Below, one piece after another: positions 55,325-59,678 of a DNA stretch of 64,000 bases. A program made the position numbers and the translations under genes. Under the pieces are notes generated by a model. That model was given only the letters and a program-made list of their open reading frames with translations, was not told the origin of the DNA and ran no database searches. The first letter of the stretch is position 1. Each line of letters begins with the position of its first letter. The stretch is from Dipteris shenzhenensis (lineage: Eukaryota > Polypodiophyta > Polypodiopsida > Gleicheniales), in NCBI GenBank assembly GCA_047967505.1, contig CM106540.1; one strand, written 5' to 3'.

Positions 55325-56201
55325 GAGCTTGCTATGCAGGTTGCGCGTGGAGGTTCGTACAGATTAGTAACTTAACTTATCCATGGACAGCTAGCTTCCT
55401 TTGAATGTCATTACAACTTAAGGCTTGACAATTTTTGTAATATAAGGAAATCTTTGTGTGAATGTACCATTTTTTAATGGAGAATATTGCATGTTTTGTG
55501 CCATGAGGTGTGTTTCATACTACATTGAGCCACTTGACACTAGGGCTTATTTGCAACATTTCTAATGTGATGTGAGAGCCTTCATCTCCTCCTCCTCTCT
55601 ATGCAAAAGCAATGCTCTTGTATCACGTGCTCCTAATAGATATTCTAAGAAAAATCTCTAACTATGTGAGATTTTGTGTTGTAGGAAACTTCTTTTATGT
55701 TTGCCATAAAACAATTGAAACAGAGATGTTTTCATTACACCAAAGCCTTGGAATACTGACTAAGCATTTTCTATTAACAGGTTCTTGCCACTACATTGGT
55801 CAACATGCTCTCTGCTGTAGCTTTGCTGATGCTTCTTTCAAGAAGGCTAGGTGGTAAACAACTAGAACACTTTCCTTTTGTGATGCCCTTTTAACATAAA
55901 AGCTGTGCATGTGTCAAGTGAGAGTTGGGAGAGCTCATCACGCATCAGAATTGACATGATCTTTGTGGGGTTTTTATCATCAGGATTGCCTCTCAAACAG
56001 TGGATGCAGTCCTCTCTAATCATGGTTGGAGTTTCCATTATATCAGGAGCTGCGACTCAATTTTCATACCAGGCATTGCTTGGTACCTTCCCAAATTTAA
56101 GGTGTGTAGAAGAAACTGTGAACTTTCAAGAGTGCTTACATCATAATCAGGGCAGGATAATCCAGTTGCTGTTGTTGATTTCTCTTTCGATTGCAGCTTA
56201 A
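17927..56201 (+). CDS. MURJ: MurJ/MviN-family lipid II flippase, plastid-type; multi-exon, 5' exons outside window
   Basis: Join 17927-17993, 18435-18495, 18626-18684, 18843-18923, 28186-28297, 38628-38716, 38888-38944, 39050-39173, 39282-39448, 55781-55853, 55984-56201. All introns are GT-AG, phases agree at every junction and no exon has a stop. The 368 codons follow the order of cyanobacterial Mur[22 protein letters not shown] with [16 protein letters not shown] then [104 protein letters not shown]; a last hydrophobic helix. MurJ moves lipid-linked peptidoglycan precursor across a membrane; here the plastid inner envelope is inferred. About 150-200 N-terminal residues, including any transit peptide, are missing. 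MATE transporters are related (MOP superfamily) but lack the YALGD-TPF signature. Confidence 0.9.
18435..18495 (+). CDS. MURJ: MURJ exon
   Basis: Acceptor TTGCAG, weaker donor GTTCTG. Encodes 20 residues ([20 protein letters not shown]) plus one base. It corresponds to the variable loop between helices in MurJ, so conservation is low. Phase agreement on both sides is the main support. Confidence 0.6.
18626..18684 (+). CDS. MURJ: MURJ exon
   Basis: Acceptor TACAG, donor GTATTT. The carried G completes a Gly codon, followed by [19 protein letters not shown]. This matches the MurJ helix that ends in a G-A-x-x-Q-W type motif. Confidence 0.82.
18843..18923 (+). CDS. MURJ: MURJ exon
   Basis: Acceptor CTACAG, donor GTAAGC. 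27 codons from [12 protein letters not shown] to FRDKDLQE, corresponding to the loop before the VLKVMAPA-type helix in cyanobacterial MurJ. A 9.3-kb intron follows. Confidence 0.8.
18924..20808 (+). other. MURJ intron sequence, no gene seen
   Basis: Unique-looking AT-rich sequence. Short frames at 19328-19664 and 20017-20310 show no recognisable domain. Confidence 0.4.
20809..21150 (+). repeat. 5' LTR of a Ty1/copia-type element
   Basis: It starts TGTTGGGATATT and ends CCATTTCCAACA. It contains a (TG)n tract near 20873 and a TATA-like CTCTATAGAAG. A primer site follows two bases later. About 300 bases are repeated at 26369-26683. Bases TAATG precede it; TATTG follows the other copy, a possible diverged 5-bp target duplication. 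Confidence 0.85.
21153..21163 (+). other. Primer-binding site for initiator tRNA-Met
   Basis: TGGTATCAGA directly after the LTR end. Confidence 0.75.
21997..22741 (-). pseudogene. LINE ORF2 C-terminus (zf-RVT domain)
   Basis: The frames together show [39 protein letters not shown] and a final [12 protein letters not shown]. Identical landmarks occur in the LINE copies at 35.7-36.3 kb (plus) and 59.7-60.5 kb (minus), so the three belong to one family. A frameshift near 22590 splits it. Confidence 0.8.
23005..24457 (-). pseudogene. LINE ORF2 endonuclease and linker
   Basis: It opens [16 protein letters not shown] at about 24448, continues with [16 protein letters not shown] (DFN active-site region) and [14 protein letters not shown] near 23730 (final Asp-His). 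The linker 23256-23005 ([13 protein letters not shown]) precedes the missing RT. Several shifts lie between these pieces. Confidence 0.75.
24530..25360 (-). pseudogene. LINE ORF1 (DUF4283-like), broken
   Basis: A likely start [14 protein letters not shown] lies at about 25318 on the minus strand. The reading then continues through stops with [16 protein letters not shown] and [18 protein letters not shown], which is the DUF4283 order of plant LINE ORF1 proteins that bind RNA. Confidence 0.55.
25830..26349 (+). pseudogene. Copia Gag fragment with two zinc knuckles
   Basis: 25842-26045 reads [20 protein letters not shown] and ELMTQLAEV, the UBN2-type Gag region of Ty1/copia elements. After a stop at 26043-26045, the same frame from 26053 has [20 protein letters not shown]. 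It ends with two CCHC knuckles: [14 protein letters not shown] (C-X2-C-X4-H-X4-C) and [14 protein letters not shown]. The end at 26349 is followed within about 20 bases by internal LTR sequence, so pol has been deleted. Confidence 0.8.
26369..26683 (+). repeat. 3' LTR of the copia derivative, 5' truncated
   Basis: It matches 20846-21150 closely, including TAGTAGCAGTC, the (TG)n tract, AAGCACACTTAGTGC and the end TTTCCAACA. The first 37 or so bases of the LTR are missing. Confidence 0.85.
26684..28185 (+). other. MURJ intron sequence with a purine-rich minisatellite
   Basis: 27767-27860 holds about three copies of a 25-33 base unit around AATGGAATGAAAGGAGGAG and ATGGAAGGTT, within a purine-rich stretch (27610-27860). 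The proline-rich minus-strand frames over it are composition artefacts. Confidence 0.6.
28186..28297 (+). CDS. MURJ: MURJ exon (membrane helix, PGAAAGLG block)
   Basis: Acceptor TTGTAG, donor GTAAGC. 37 codons plus one base: [35 protein letters not shown]. Cyanobacterial MurJ has a VMAPA-x-x-SGMLQ helix then a TDLFFASYIPG-type phrase here. The final T begins a Tyr codon completed at 38628. Confidence 0.92.
28890..29472 (+). mobile_element. 3' end of LINE (second family) with A tail and (GT)n
   Basis: From about 29180 the sequence parallels the C-terminal and 3' UTR part of the LINE at 56.9-57.16 kb (FGHHGLYGR, compare YGLYGH). It ends in a run of 11 A at about 29461-29472, followed by (GT)n. 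28890-29180 is less certain; its minus-strand frame is unrecognised. Confidence 0.55.
30020..30700 (+). pseudogene. LINE ORF1 (DUF4283 and zinc knuckle), broken
   Basis: 30028-30288 reads [36 protein letters not shown] and [19 protein letters not shown], then a stop. The intact relative at 57741-58709 has the same phrases (FYGRQMVHVMPWSPNKDY). The zinc-knuckle region near 30490 is present but damaged. Confidence 0.8.
30940..32050 (+). pseudogene. LINE ORF2 endonuclease and reverse transcriptase remnants
   Basis: The endonuclease opens near 30945 (LTYNVQGV-like) and keeps [13 protein letters not shown] with the catalytic Glu. [20 protein letters not shown] follows. RT scraps near 31975 ([15 protein letters not shown]) carry the first RT Asp. 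No intact YADD box was found. Confidence 0.7.
32170..32680 (+). pseudogene. LINE ORF2 zf-RVT C-terminus
   Basis: Frames 32033-32332 and 32302-32670 together give [14 protein letters not shown], then [20 protein letters not shown] and [12 protein letters not shown]. This parallels the copy at 56.6-57.05 kb (FGKFFWLFGFHPSR). Confidence 0.75.
32790..36440 (+). mobile_element. L1-type LINE (first family), 5' truncated, with an inserted segment
   Basis: It begins inside the RT ([15 protein letters not shown]) at about 32797 and ends with a 3' UTR and A-rich tail at about 36428-36450. RT motifs [15 protein letters not shown] and [14 protein letters not shown] are clear at 32935-33090. The YADD region is deleted between about 33230 and 33260. 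A foreign segment of about 1 kb lies at 33930-34925. The C-terminus (34930-36290) includes zf-RVT ([19 protein letters not shown]) and [12 protein letters not shown]. Confidence 0.8.
33930..34925. mobile_element. Unidentified insertion of about 1 kb inside the LINE
   Basis: LINE ORF2 homology stops near 33925 and resumes near 34935. The insert has no recognisable protein. Between about 34728 and 34865 it holds seven GTTGAC or GTCAAC boxes in a TGTGGTCAAC-type repeat. It may be a solo LTR, but clear TG..CA ends and a target duplication were not established. Confidence 0.45.
36441..38627 (+). other. MURJ intron sequence with two tandem duplications
   Basis: No gene is supported. 36468-36495 has an A run followed by GTGTGCGCGTGTG. 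About 37215-37377 is repeated at about 37431-37580 (offset about 206, phrase GGGGATTGGAATC). 38012-38194 is a two-copy tandem repeat of a 91-base unit (phrase CACTAGGGTCCACCACCAGG). Minus-strand frames at 36.6-37.4 kb are Pro/Ser-rich and unrecognised. Confidence 0.6.
38628..38716 (+). CDS. MURJ: MURJ exon ([18 protein letters not shown] helix)
   Basis: Acceptor TTGCAG, donor GTTTGC (weak). AT completes the Tyr codon begun at 28297, giving [17 protein letters not shown] and [14 protein letters not shown]. Cyanobacterial MurJ reads GYANLL-x-Q-x-PLGI at this point. Confidence 0.92.
38888..38944 (+). CDS. MURJ: MURJ exon
   Basis: Acceptor CATAAG, donor GTAAGC. 19 codons, [19 protein letters not shown], equivalent to the W-x-ELK-x-R-x-x-QGL segment of cyanobacterial MurJ. 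The exon is short but well conserved. Confidence 0.88.
39050..39173 (+). CDS. MURJ: MURJ exon
   Basis: Acceptor ACCAG, donor GTAAGG. 41 codons plus one base: [41 protein letters not shown]. It matches the helix and E-R-x-x-FD loop of MurJ. The leftover T starts a Tyr codon completed in the next exon. Confidence 0.92.
39282..39448 (+). CDS. MURJ: MURJ exon ([10 protein letters not shown] signature)
   Basis: Acceptor GTCAG, donor GTAGGT. 55 codons with [37 protein letters not shown] and [13 protein letters not shown]-x-L-V-x-V-FYALGD-x-x-TPF is the most diagnostic stretch of the MurJ family. A 16.3-kb intron follows. Reading past the donor adds only a few codons before a stop. Confidence 0.95.
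39449..41880 (+). other. MURJ intron sequence with a dispersed direct repeat
   Basis: About 150 bases at 39584-39735 recur at 40162-40310 (shared phrases ACAAATGTATGTA, ATGCCTCTATAAACAGT, CAAGCATCAAATCACTGAGATT). No gene is supported. 41650-41860 is C-rich. Confidence 0.6.
41884..42637 (-). pseudogene. Unidentified minus-strand coding-like block
   Basis: Two overlapping frames read on the minus strand, 42728-42270 and 42273-41884, cover most of the block with few stops. The second reads [20 protein letters not shown] and [19 protein letters not shown] do not recognise the family. The block stops at the left inverted repeat of the hAT-like element at 42638. It could be a host gene fragment, part of a transposon gene, or captured sequence. 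Confidence 0.35.
42630..42637. repeat. Possible left target-site duplication (ATGCCAGA)
   Basis: It resembles ATGCAGAT at 51066-51073, with one inserted base. Support is weak. Confidence 0.4.
42774..42900 (-). repeat. 3' LTR fragment of the Tat-type element
   Basis: It matches 49162-49305 closely (GATAAA..AAAGAG, ACACGGCTAAAA, CAACAGATAAT, AGAAGATATTGAGG, AGTAGCTTAGCACACC). The outer end TGATAAAA at 42774 gives the expected CA terminus on the minus strand. Confidence 0.8.
42898..44650 (+). pseudogene. Ty3/Gypsy Pol fragment, plus strand: RT, RNase H, integrase
   Basis: 42900-43265 is the RT palm with [15 protein letters not shown] and the catalytic box [11 protein letters not shown], where Phe replaces Tyr. 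43357-43692 begins RNase H ([19 protein letters not shown], then [19 protein letters not shown]). Broken H2C2 sequence lies near 44000-44150. 44176-44472 is the integrase core ([41 protein letters not shown]) with the first two Asp. A shift follows, and the fragment ends abruptly near 44650 in the integrase. Confidence 0.85.
44644..45122 (-). pseudogene. Tat-type integrase, truncated
   Basis: The minus strand shows a damaged H2C2 region near 45000-45110 and then [11 protein letters not shown]-like sequence, [18 protein letters not shown] and [18 protein letters not shown], the first and second Asp of the integrase core. It stops at the junction with the plus-strand element, so the Glu and the C-terminus are missing. 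Confidence 0.75.
45123..46249 (-). pseudogene. Tat-type RNase H and additional RNase H-like domain
   Basis: 46249-45557 contains the first RNase H ([20 protein letters not shown]). After a spacer comes a second RNase HI-like domain that continues in frame 45560-45123: [46 protein letters not shown] second RNase H is a feature of Tat-lineage elements. The usual first Asp (FFDGS) is Tyr here (FFYGS), so the domain is probably inactive. A frame change lies near 45557. Confidence 0.75.
46146..46598 (-). pseudogene. Tat-type reverse transcriptase
   Basis: It has [20 protein letters not shown] and [20 protein letters not shown], then [12 protein letters not shown] and the catalytic box [11 protein letters not shown]. 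The domain order and box are those of Ty3 RT. It is joined by frameshift to RNase H downstream and to the protease region upstream. Confidence 0.85.
46629..47495 (-). pseudogene. Tat-type Gag-Pol segment with retropepsin-like domain
   Basis: [20 protein letters not shown] and [19 protein letters not shown] are typical of plant Ty3 retropepsins. At the place of the catalytic DS/TGA, the sequence reads [11 protein letters not shown], with no Asp in that box. An acidic Ser/Glu-rich spacer ([17 protein letters not shown]) follows, before the RT. Confidence 0.65.
47499..48780 (-). pseudogene. Tat-type Gag with zinc knuckle
   Basis: 48616-48380 and 48420-47878 carry Gag helices ([34 protein letters not shown]) and an RG-rich stretch. 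A CCHC knuckle [14 protein letters not shown] follows. 48047-47499 continues with a basic [19 protein letters not shown]. Shifts separate the three frames. Confidence 0.75.
49137..49154 (-). other. Primer-binding site, tRNA-Arg type of Tat elements
   Basis: The minus strand reads TGGCGATCCTGCTGGGGA, close to the TGGCGACTC-type site known from Tat/Ogre elements. The LTR starts seven bases away. Confidence 0.65.
49162..50070 (-). repeat. 5' LTR of the Tat-type element
   Basis: The inner end TGATAAACAAAAGAG at 49162 is repeated at 42774. The outer end is uncertain; a palindromic GTGAAAATCACA at about 50060-50071 is one candidate. It holds no gene. Confidence 0.55.
50770..51065. repeat. GTTCC-rich right end of the hAT-like element
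   Basis: GGAACGTTCC and CCGTTCCC boxes are clustered at 50773-50800 and 50980-51052, mirroring the GGAAC boxes at 42648-42765. The plus-strand end is GTTCCCTACTAACTATG. Confidence 0.6.
51066..52895 (-). pseudogene. Unidentified minus-strand gene or gene remnant with exon-like blocks
   Basis: Coding-like blocks on the minus strand, in order: 52892-52540, acidic ([20 protein letters not shown]); 52535-52140 ([40 protein letters not shown]); 52082-52018, bounded by acceptor TTTGTCTAG and donor GTAATG and reading [21 protein letters not shown]; 51996-51622 ([20 protein letters not shown]); and about 51300-51190 ([20 protein letters not shown]). The family is not recognised. A stop separates the first two blocks, so it may be decayed. 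It lies antisense inside the large MURJ intron and ends where the hAT-like element begins. Confidence 0.35.
52905..52970. repeat. C17 homopolymer and (TC)n microsatellite
   Basis: Seventeen C (52905-52921), then about 20 TC units from 52927. Confidence 0.95.
53033..53770 (-). pseudogene. Retroelement ORF1/Gag-like region with coiled coil
   Basis: 53772-53416 is Pro/Ser-rich. 53419-53033 (another frame) has a heptad-like helix ([20 protein letters not shown], then [18 protein letters not shown]). This is the arrangement of LINE ORF1 or Gag proteins, but the family could not be fixed. A short (CAT/CAC)n stretch lies near 53665. Confidence 0.4.
53770..54060 (+). pseudogene. Retrotransposon Gag fragment
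   Basis: The plus-strand frame 53743-53994 reads [20 protein letters not shown] and [13 protein letters not shown], then a stop and [20 protein letters not shown]. This is the pattern of the retrotransposon Gag helical domain (FxxxLPxx, then a LQEAM-x-YA helix). Confidence 0.55.
53989..54406 (-). other. Coiled-coil-like minus-strand frames, unrecognised
   Basis: 54318-53989 reads [20 protein letters not shown] and [20 protein letters not shown]. It may be an ORF1-type RNA-binding protein fragment of a LINE; no firm assignment. Confidence 0.3.
54720..54845. repeat. GGAGCGG-type degenerate minisatellite
   Basis: About ten variants of GGAGCGG/GGTTGG/GGAGCGGG occur in succession. Confidence 0.6.
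55269..55328. repeat. (GA)n microsatellite
   Basis: About 29 GA units with one CA interruption. Confidence 0.95.
55781..55853 (+). CDS. MURJ: MURJ exon
   Basis: Acceptor AACAG, donor GTAAAC. 24 codons plus one base: [24 protein letters not shown]. It joins 39448 so that GADGL is followed by VLATTL, as GLVLAT does in cyanobacterial MurJ. Confidence 0.93.
55984..56201 (+). CDS. MURJ: MURJ terminal exon (probable)
   Basis: Acceptor CATCAG. The carried G completes Gly: [39 protein letters not shown]. The frame continues through a loop to [16 protein letters not shown] and a TAA at 56199-56201. That last hydrophobic stretch sits where MurJ has its final helix, so I prefer a read-through exon. 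A possible donor (GTGTGT) at 56102 leaves the alternative that coding ends there and continues elsewhere. The C-terminus is some 20 residues shorter than in typical bacterial proteins. Confidence 0.8.
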
Positions 56202-56454
56202 CACCTTAGAAAACCTTCTTATACAATGTTTCTGGTGCCACGAAATATATTACAGATCTGACTGGTATAGTTTGGTTACAATCAAGAAAACATTAATAAA
56301 AGGGAAGAAGATGTTTTCTCAAACATATATTTGAAACTTCACTGTAGATAAACAGATAAAGATGGGAATATTTTCATATGATTGTTAATGTGTGCATGTG
56401 TGATCTTTTCATATGAATGTTCATGTGTGTATGTGTGTGTGTGTGTGACTTTGA

Positions 56455-57157
56455 CTTCTTCAGGGTCCTCTTCTCGTCCTTTAAGGCTATCTCAGATTAC
56501 TGTACCTGCATTGTATAAAATCCTTTTGCCTCAACCTTGGGTTTCAGAGAGAGGTGATTCTGTTTGGCGAATGCATCGCCCAACCAAGTGGTCGAGGAAA
56601 AGATTACAGCAACTTTGGGCCTATAAAGTACCGCTTCAGCAACAAGTTTTCTTTTGGCGAGTTCTTTTGGGAGTGTTTCCATCTGGACAGCTATTAGCTC
56701 ATCGACACATTGCTCCTGCACTTTGCCACAGATGTTCTGCTTCTTCGGAGACTTGTTTTGGCATTGTCCGTGCTCTCGTGAGTTTTTTTATCTGCTTCAA
56801 CAGCGCCTGCGAGCGAGATTCCCATCTGTTCCGTTTGGGAAGTTCTTCTGGCTATTTGGGTTTCATCCATCCAGACCGGAGCTTCATCTTTTCTTCGTTT
56901 GGGTTCGCTACTGGGCACTATGGACTTTATGGACATATAGGAATTGTAAAGTCTTTGGTGATCCTACTATCTCTTTGTTTGGCTTTTTTAGACGTTCTCT
57001 GCAGCAATCTTTCTTTGATTGCTTGCAGACCCATTGCATAGATCATGAGGTCTTTTTGGCATATACTAAAATTTTCAGTTGATGTAATTGTAGCACCTTA
57101 TTTTGAGATTGCTACTCATATAATATAATCAATCAAAGATTTCACCCAAAAAAAAAA
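56455..57157 (+). mobile_element. LINE (second family) 3' end with A tail
   Basis: The frames at 56382-57041 and 56654-57082 encode the zf-RVT C-terminus: WRVLLGVFPSGQLLAHRHIA, ALCHRCSAS, LFWHCPCSREFFYLLQQRLR, FGKFFWLFGFHPSR. A frameshift lies near 56760. The 3' UTR ends in ten A at 57148-57157. It is 5' truncated. Confidence 0.75.
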
Positions 57158-57228
57158 GTGTGTGTGTGTGTATGTGCGCGCCAAAGATTTCACCAAAAAA
57201 AAAAGTGTGTGTGTGTGTGTATGTGCGC

Positions 57229-57268
<40 letters not shown>
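57134..57268. repeat. Duplicated LINE tail with (GT)n and (GA)n
   Basis: CAAAGATTTCACC, A10, (GT)n and TATGTGCGCG occur twice in succession (57134-57180 and 57182-57230). A (GA)n tract of about 40 bases follows. Confidence 0.85.
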
Positions 57269-57272
<4 letters not shown>

Positions 57273-57740
57273 TGTGTGTAGGTGAGAGGTGTGTGTGTGT
57301 GAGACGAGCTGCTACCTGCGGAGAGAGACGGAGCTACCGCTGCCATGCGCGCGAATGCCTGCTGTTGCCCTGCGCGCATCTGCCTGTGCGAATCTGCCCT
57401 ACGCGCATCTGCCAGCGCCCATCAAGCCTGCCCGCTCTGCCCCTGCGACCATCTGGAGCTTCCTTCAGCTATGTCGCCCCTTTTCTCTGCCACTACTGTT
57501 CGTTTGATCCAGCCGCCTATTCTAGTTCCTCCTTTCCTTCGCTACTGCTGTTCGCCTGTTCTAGCCGCTGCTGTCCGCCTCTTCTTGCCGTCTGATTTCC
57601 TCCCTTTTGCTGTGTATTACCTGTTCCATACCTGTGCATAACCCTTGCTGCCCTCATTCGTCCTGACTTTGGCTTTTATTGGCCCCCGGCTGTCTGCTCT
57701 CTTCTTCTTTCACTATATCAATCCTGCCCTGCTTACCTCC

Positions 57741-58709
57741 ATGGAGGATCATATTAAAAGTTATTCTTGGAAGGACTTGTTCGGGGACCCCAAAAGACAG
57801 CAAGTTGAATTGTCTACTTCAGCCTCTGAAGATGCTCACTATGTTTTCGATATGCTCAAGGATGAATTCCACCAGAGCCGGAAGGAGTGGGCCAAACCTC
57901 CCCCGGCACTTAAGTATAAGTTGAAGCTGCCCTCATTGGTTACTCCTCTCCGGAAGTTCTCTCAGCAAGCAGTTATCATTTTTTTCCCTGGGAAGTTACC
58001 CTCTGCAAATGATGTGGCTCAGTGGGTTCAGGCTTTGTTGGGAGGTTGCTTTGTTGAAGGAGTATACTTTGCTTCTCGAGGTTTTTATGAAGTGCACTTT
58101 TTGGATGCCTCATATCGTCAGCAGATATTGGAGATGTCCCCTCTATTCTATGGCAGACAAATGGTGCATGTCATGCCATGGTCGCCAAATAAGGATTATC
58201 ACGGTCTCATTCGACATCACTGCCCTGTATGGGTTGAGGTAGTGGATTTTCCGGATTATATGAGGGCTGAGTTACCAAGTCTGGCAGCTACTTTGGGGCA
58301 AGTTGTATGCCCACCCCGTCCTTCGGGTAATCGAAATCGGTTTTGTGTTCTTTGGGATACAGATCACCCAACCCCTCCTTCTATTGCGGTAGAGGTAGAG
58401 GATGTTCCCTTGGGTGAAAAATATTTTGACTTGAAATGGGGAGTATTTGTAGGTGCTTGTTTTACTTGTCATAAGTTTGGCCATCTAGCTTCACAGTGTC
58501 CTGCAGTCCTGCACCAGCTCCCACCTACGGCTATTGCTCCAGAAAATACTACCCCTCCAACATATGGTCCGGGGCCTAAGGCTATGCCTAGCAAGTTGGG
58601 TGATGTGACATCTAAATCTACTCTTCCCAAAGAAAGTGTGGTCCATGTTTCAGCCAAGCAAAAGGATAAGGGAAAGGGCAAAATTCCAGAATCTAATGCC
58701 TCTCCCTAG
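57741..58709 (+). CDS. LINE ORF1 protein (DUF4283 and CCHC zinc knuckle), intact
   Basis: I chose ATG 57741 (MEDHIKSYSWKDLFGD) rather than the upstream 57645, because the first 32 codons of the longer frame look like 5' UTR. It gives 322 residues. About 60-200 is DUF4283 ([56 protein letters not shown]). A knuckle CFTCHKFGHLASQC (C-X2-C-X4-H-X4-C) lies near 240, followed by a Pro/Lys-rich tail. Such proteins bind the LINE RNA and act as the nucleic-acid chaperone of the retrotransposition particle. It is the only apparently intact transposon gene in the window, and its ORF2 partner is broken. Confidence 0.85.
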   Translation: MEDHIKSYSWKDLFGDPKRQQVELSTSASEDAHYVFDMLKDEFHQSRKEWAKPPPALKYKLKLPSLVTPLRKFSQQAVIIFFPGKLPSANDVAQWVQALLGGCFVEGVYFASRGFYEVHFLDASYRQQILEMSPLFYGRQMVHVMPWSPNKDYHGLIRHHCPVWVEVVDFPDYMRAELPSLAATLGQVVCPPRPSGNRNRFCVLWDTDHPTPPSIAVEVEDVPLGEKYFDLKWGVFVGACFTCHKFGHLASQCPAVLHQLPPTAIAPENTTPPTYGPGPKAMPSKLGDVTSKSTLPKESVVHVSAKQKDKGKGKIPESNASP

Positions 58710-58994
58710 GGTGCCTGGCAGCAACCCAAAAAGGTATTTGCGCTTACGCCACGACCGTTACAATCTCGGCATTGGGATGCCTCTACTTCCACCCGTGGCC
58801 AAGCCTCTACCCCTGCTGATAGCCTGACTTCTCGACTGTGGGTTGATGTGCTCAAGAAGGGCATTCCTCTATGTGACAATAATGAGGACGATAGAGCTAT
58901 TGATCCAGGAGGCCAGGTGGACGTCGATGTCATGGCTGATGCGTGACACCTTGTACCTTTACTATGTTTCTCGGTTCGACTGTACATATCTTTT

Positions 58995-59545
58995 ATGTCT
59001 GCTTCAATTACTTGCATTACATACAATGTCCAAGGTCTTTGCAATGTCAACAAGTGGAGACTTTTTTGGCATTATGTACATAGAATGCACCCCGATGTAA
59101 TTTCCTTACAGGATTACAATCAACACTTCTTGGCTGGCCAGCAAGGCCACTTTGCTGGTTATGACATCTTTTATGCTGGTACAATGCACTTTTCGGGGGT
59201 ATGCATGCTGGTGAAACATGATATGCAGCCCACAGTTGCTTAGAATGACCCCCAGGGTCAATGGATGGTAATCAGATGCATGTGTCATGCCGATCTTTAT
59301 GAAATAGCATCGGTTTATGCCTCTCAAACTTCTGCGATAAGAGCTCAAATGTGGGCCTCCCTCAAGCAATACCCATGGCTGTCTAATGCTTTTTTGTGTG
59401 GAGACTTTAATAACTCGCCTGCCATGCAAGACAACACCACTCATCGATCTCACATGATCCCCACTGAGCTTTGACATTGGGAGGATATGCTTTCTTTCTT
59501 GCATGCAGAAGATTTATGGCTCTCAACAAGGGATAGAGATATGGG
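58995..59545 (+). pseudogene. LINE ORF2 endonuclease N-terminus, broken
   Basis: It opens CITYNVQGLCNVNKWRLFWH. HPDVISLQDYNQHFLAGQQG has Asp at the position where the family usually has the catalytic Glu (LQEYNQ in the copy at 31.0 kb). AFLCGDFNNSPAMQD keeps the DFN motif. Stops lie at 59241-59243 and 59472-59474 in the same frame. The gene is cut at about 59546 by the antisense LINE. Confidence 0.8.
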
Positions 59546-59678
59546 TTATTTTTTTGCTGAAAAAACAGTGCTGATTATATTACTTCGAAAAAACAAGATA
59601 CATGAGGTCAGTTTTGCAGCTGACGGGGCTGCATTCACAAATCGGACGCAGCCCTAAATGGAAACAAAAAGCTCTCTC

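Larger units (their letters stand above)
57270..59545 (+). mobile_element. LINE of the second family, 5' part (5' UTR, ORF1, ORF2 endonuclease)
   Basis: A GC-rich 5' UTR, an intact ORF1 (57741-58709) and the start of ORF2 (58995 on) are followed abruptly near 59546 by an antisense LINE. It starts directly behind the tail of another copy of the same family. Confidence 0.75.

Noticed and set aside
17927-56201. Bacterial contamination or recent bacterial transfer
   Set aside because: The gene is cut by eleven plant-type exons with GT-AG introns full of plant transposons, so it is nuclear and old.
57134-57268. Telomeric or centromeric satellite
   Set aside because: Only a duplicated LINE tail with GT and GA microsatellites.
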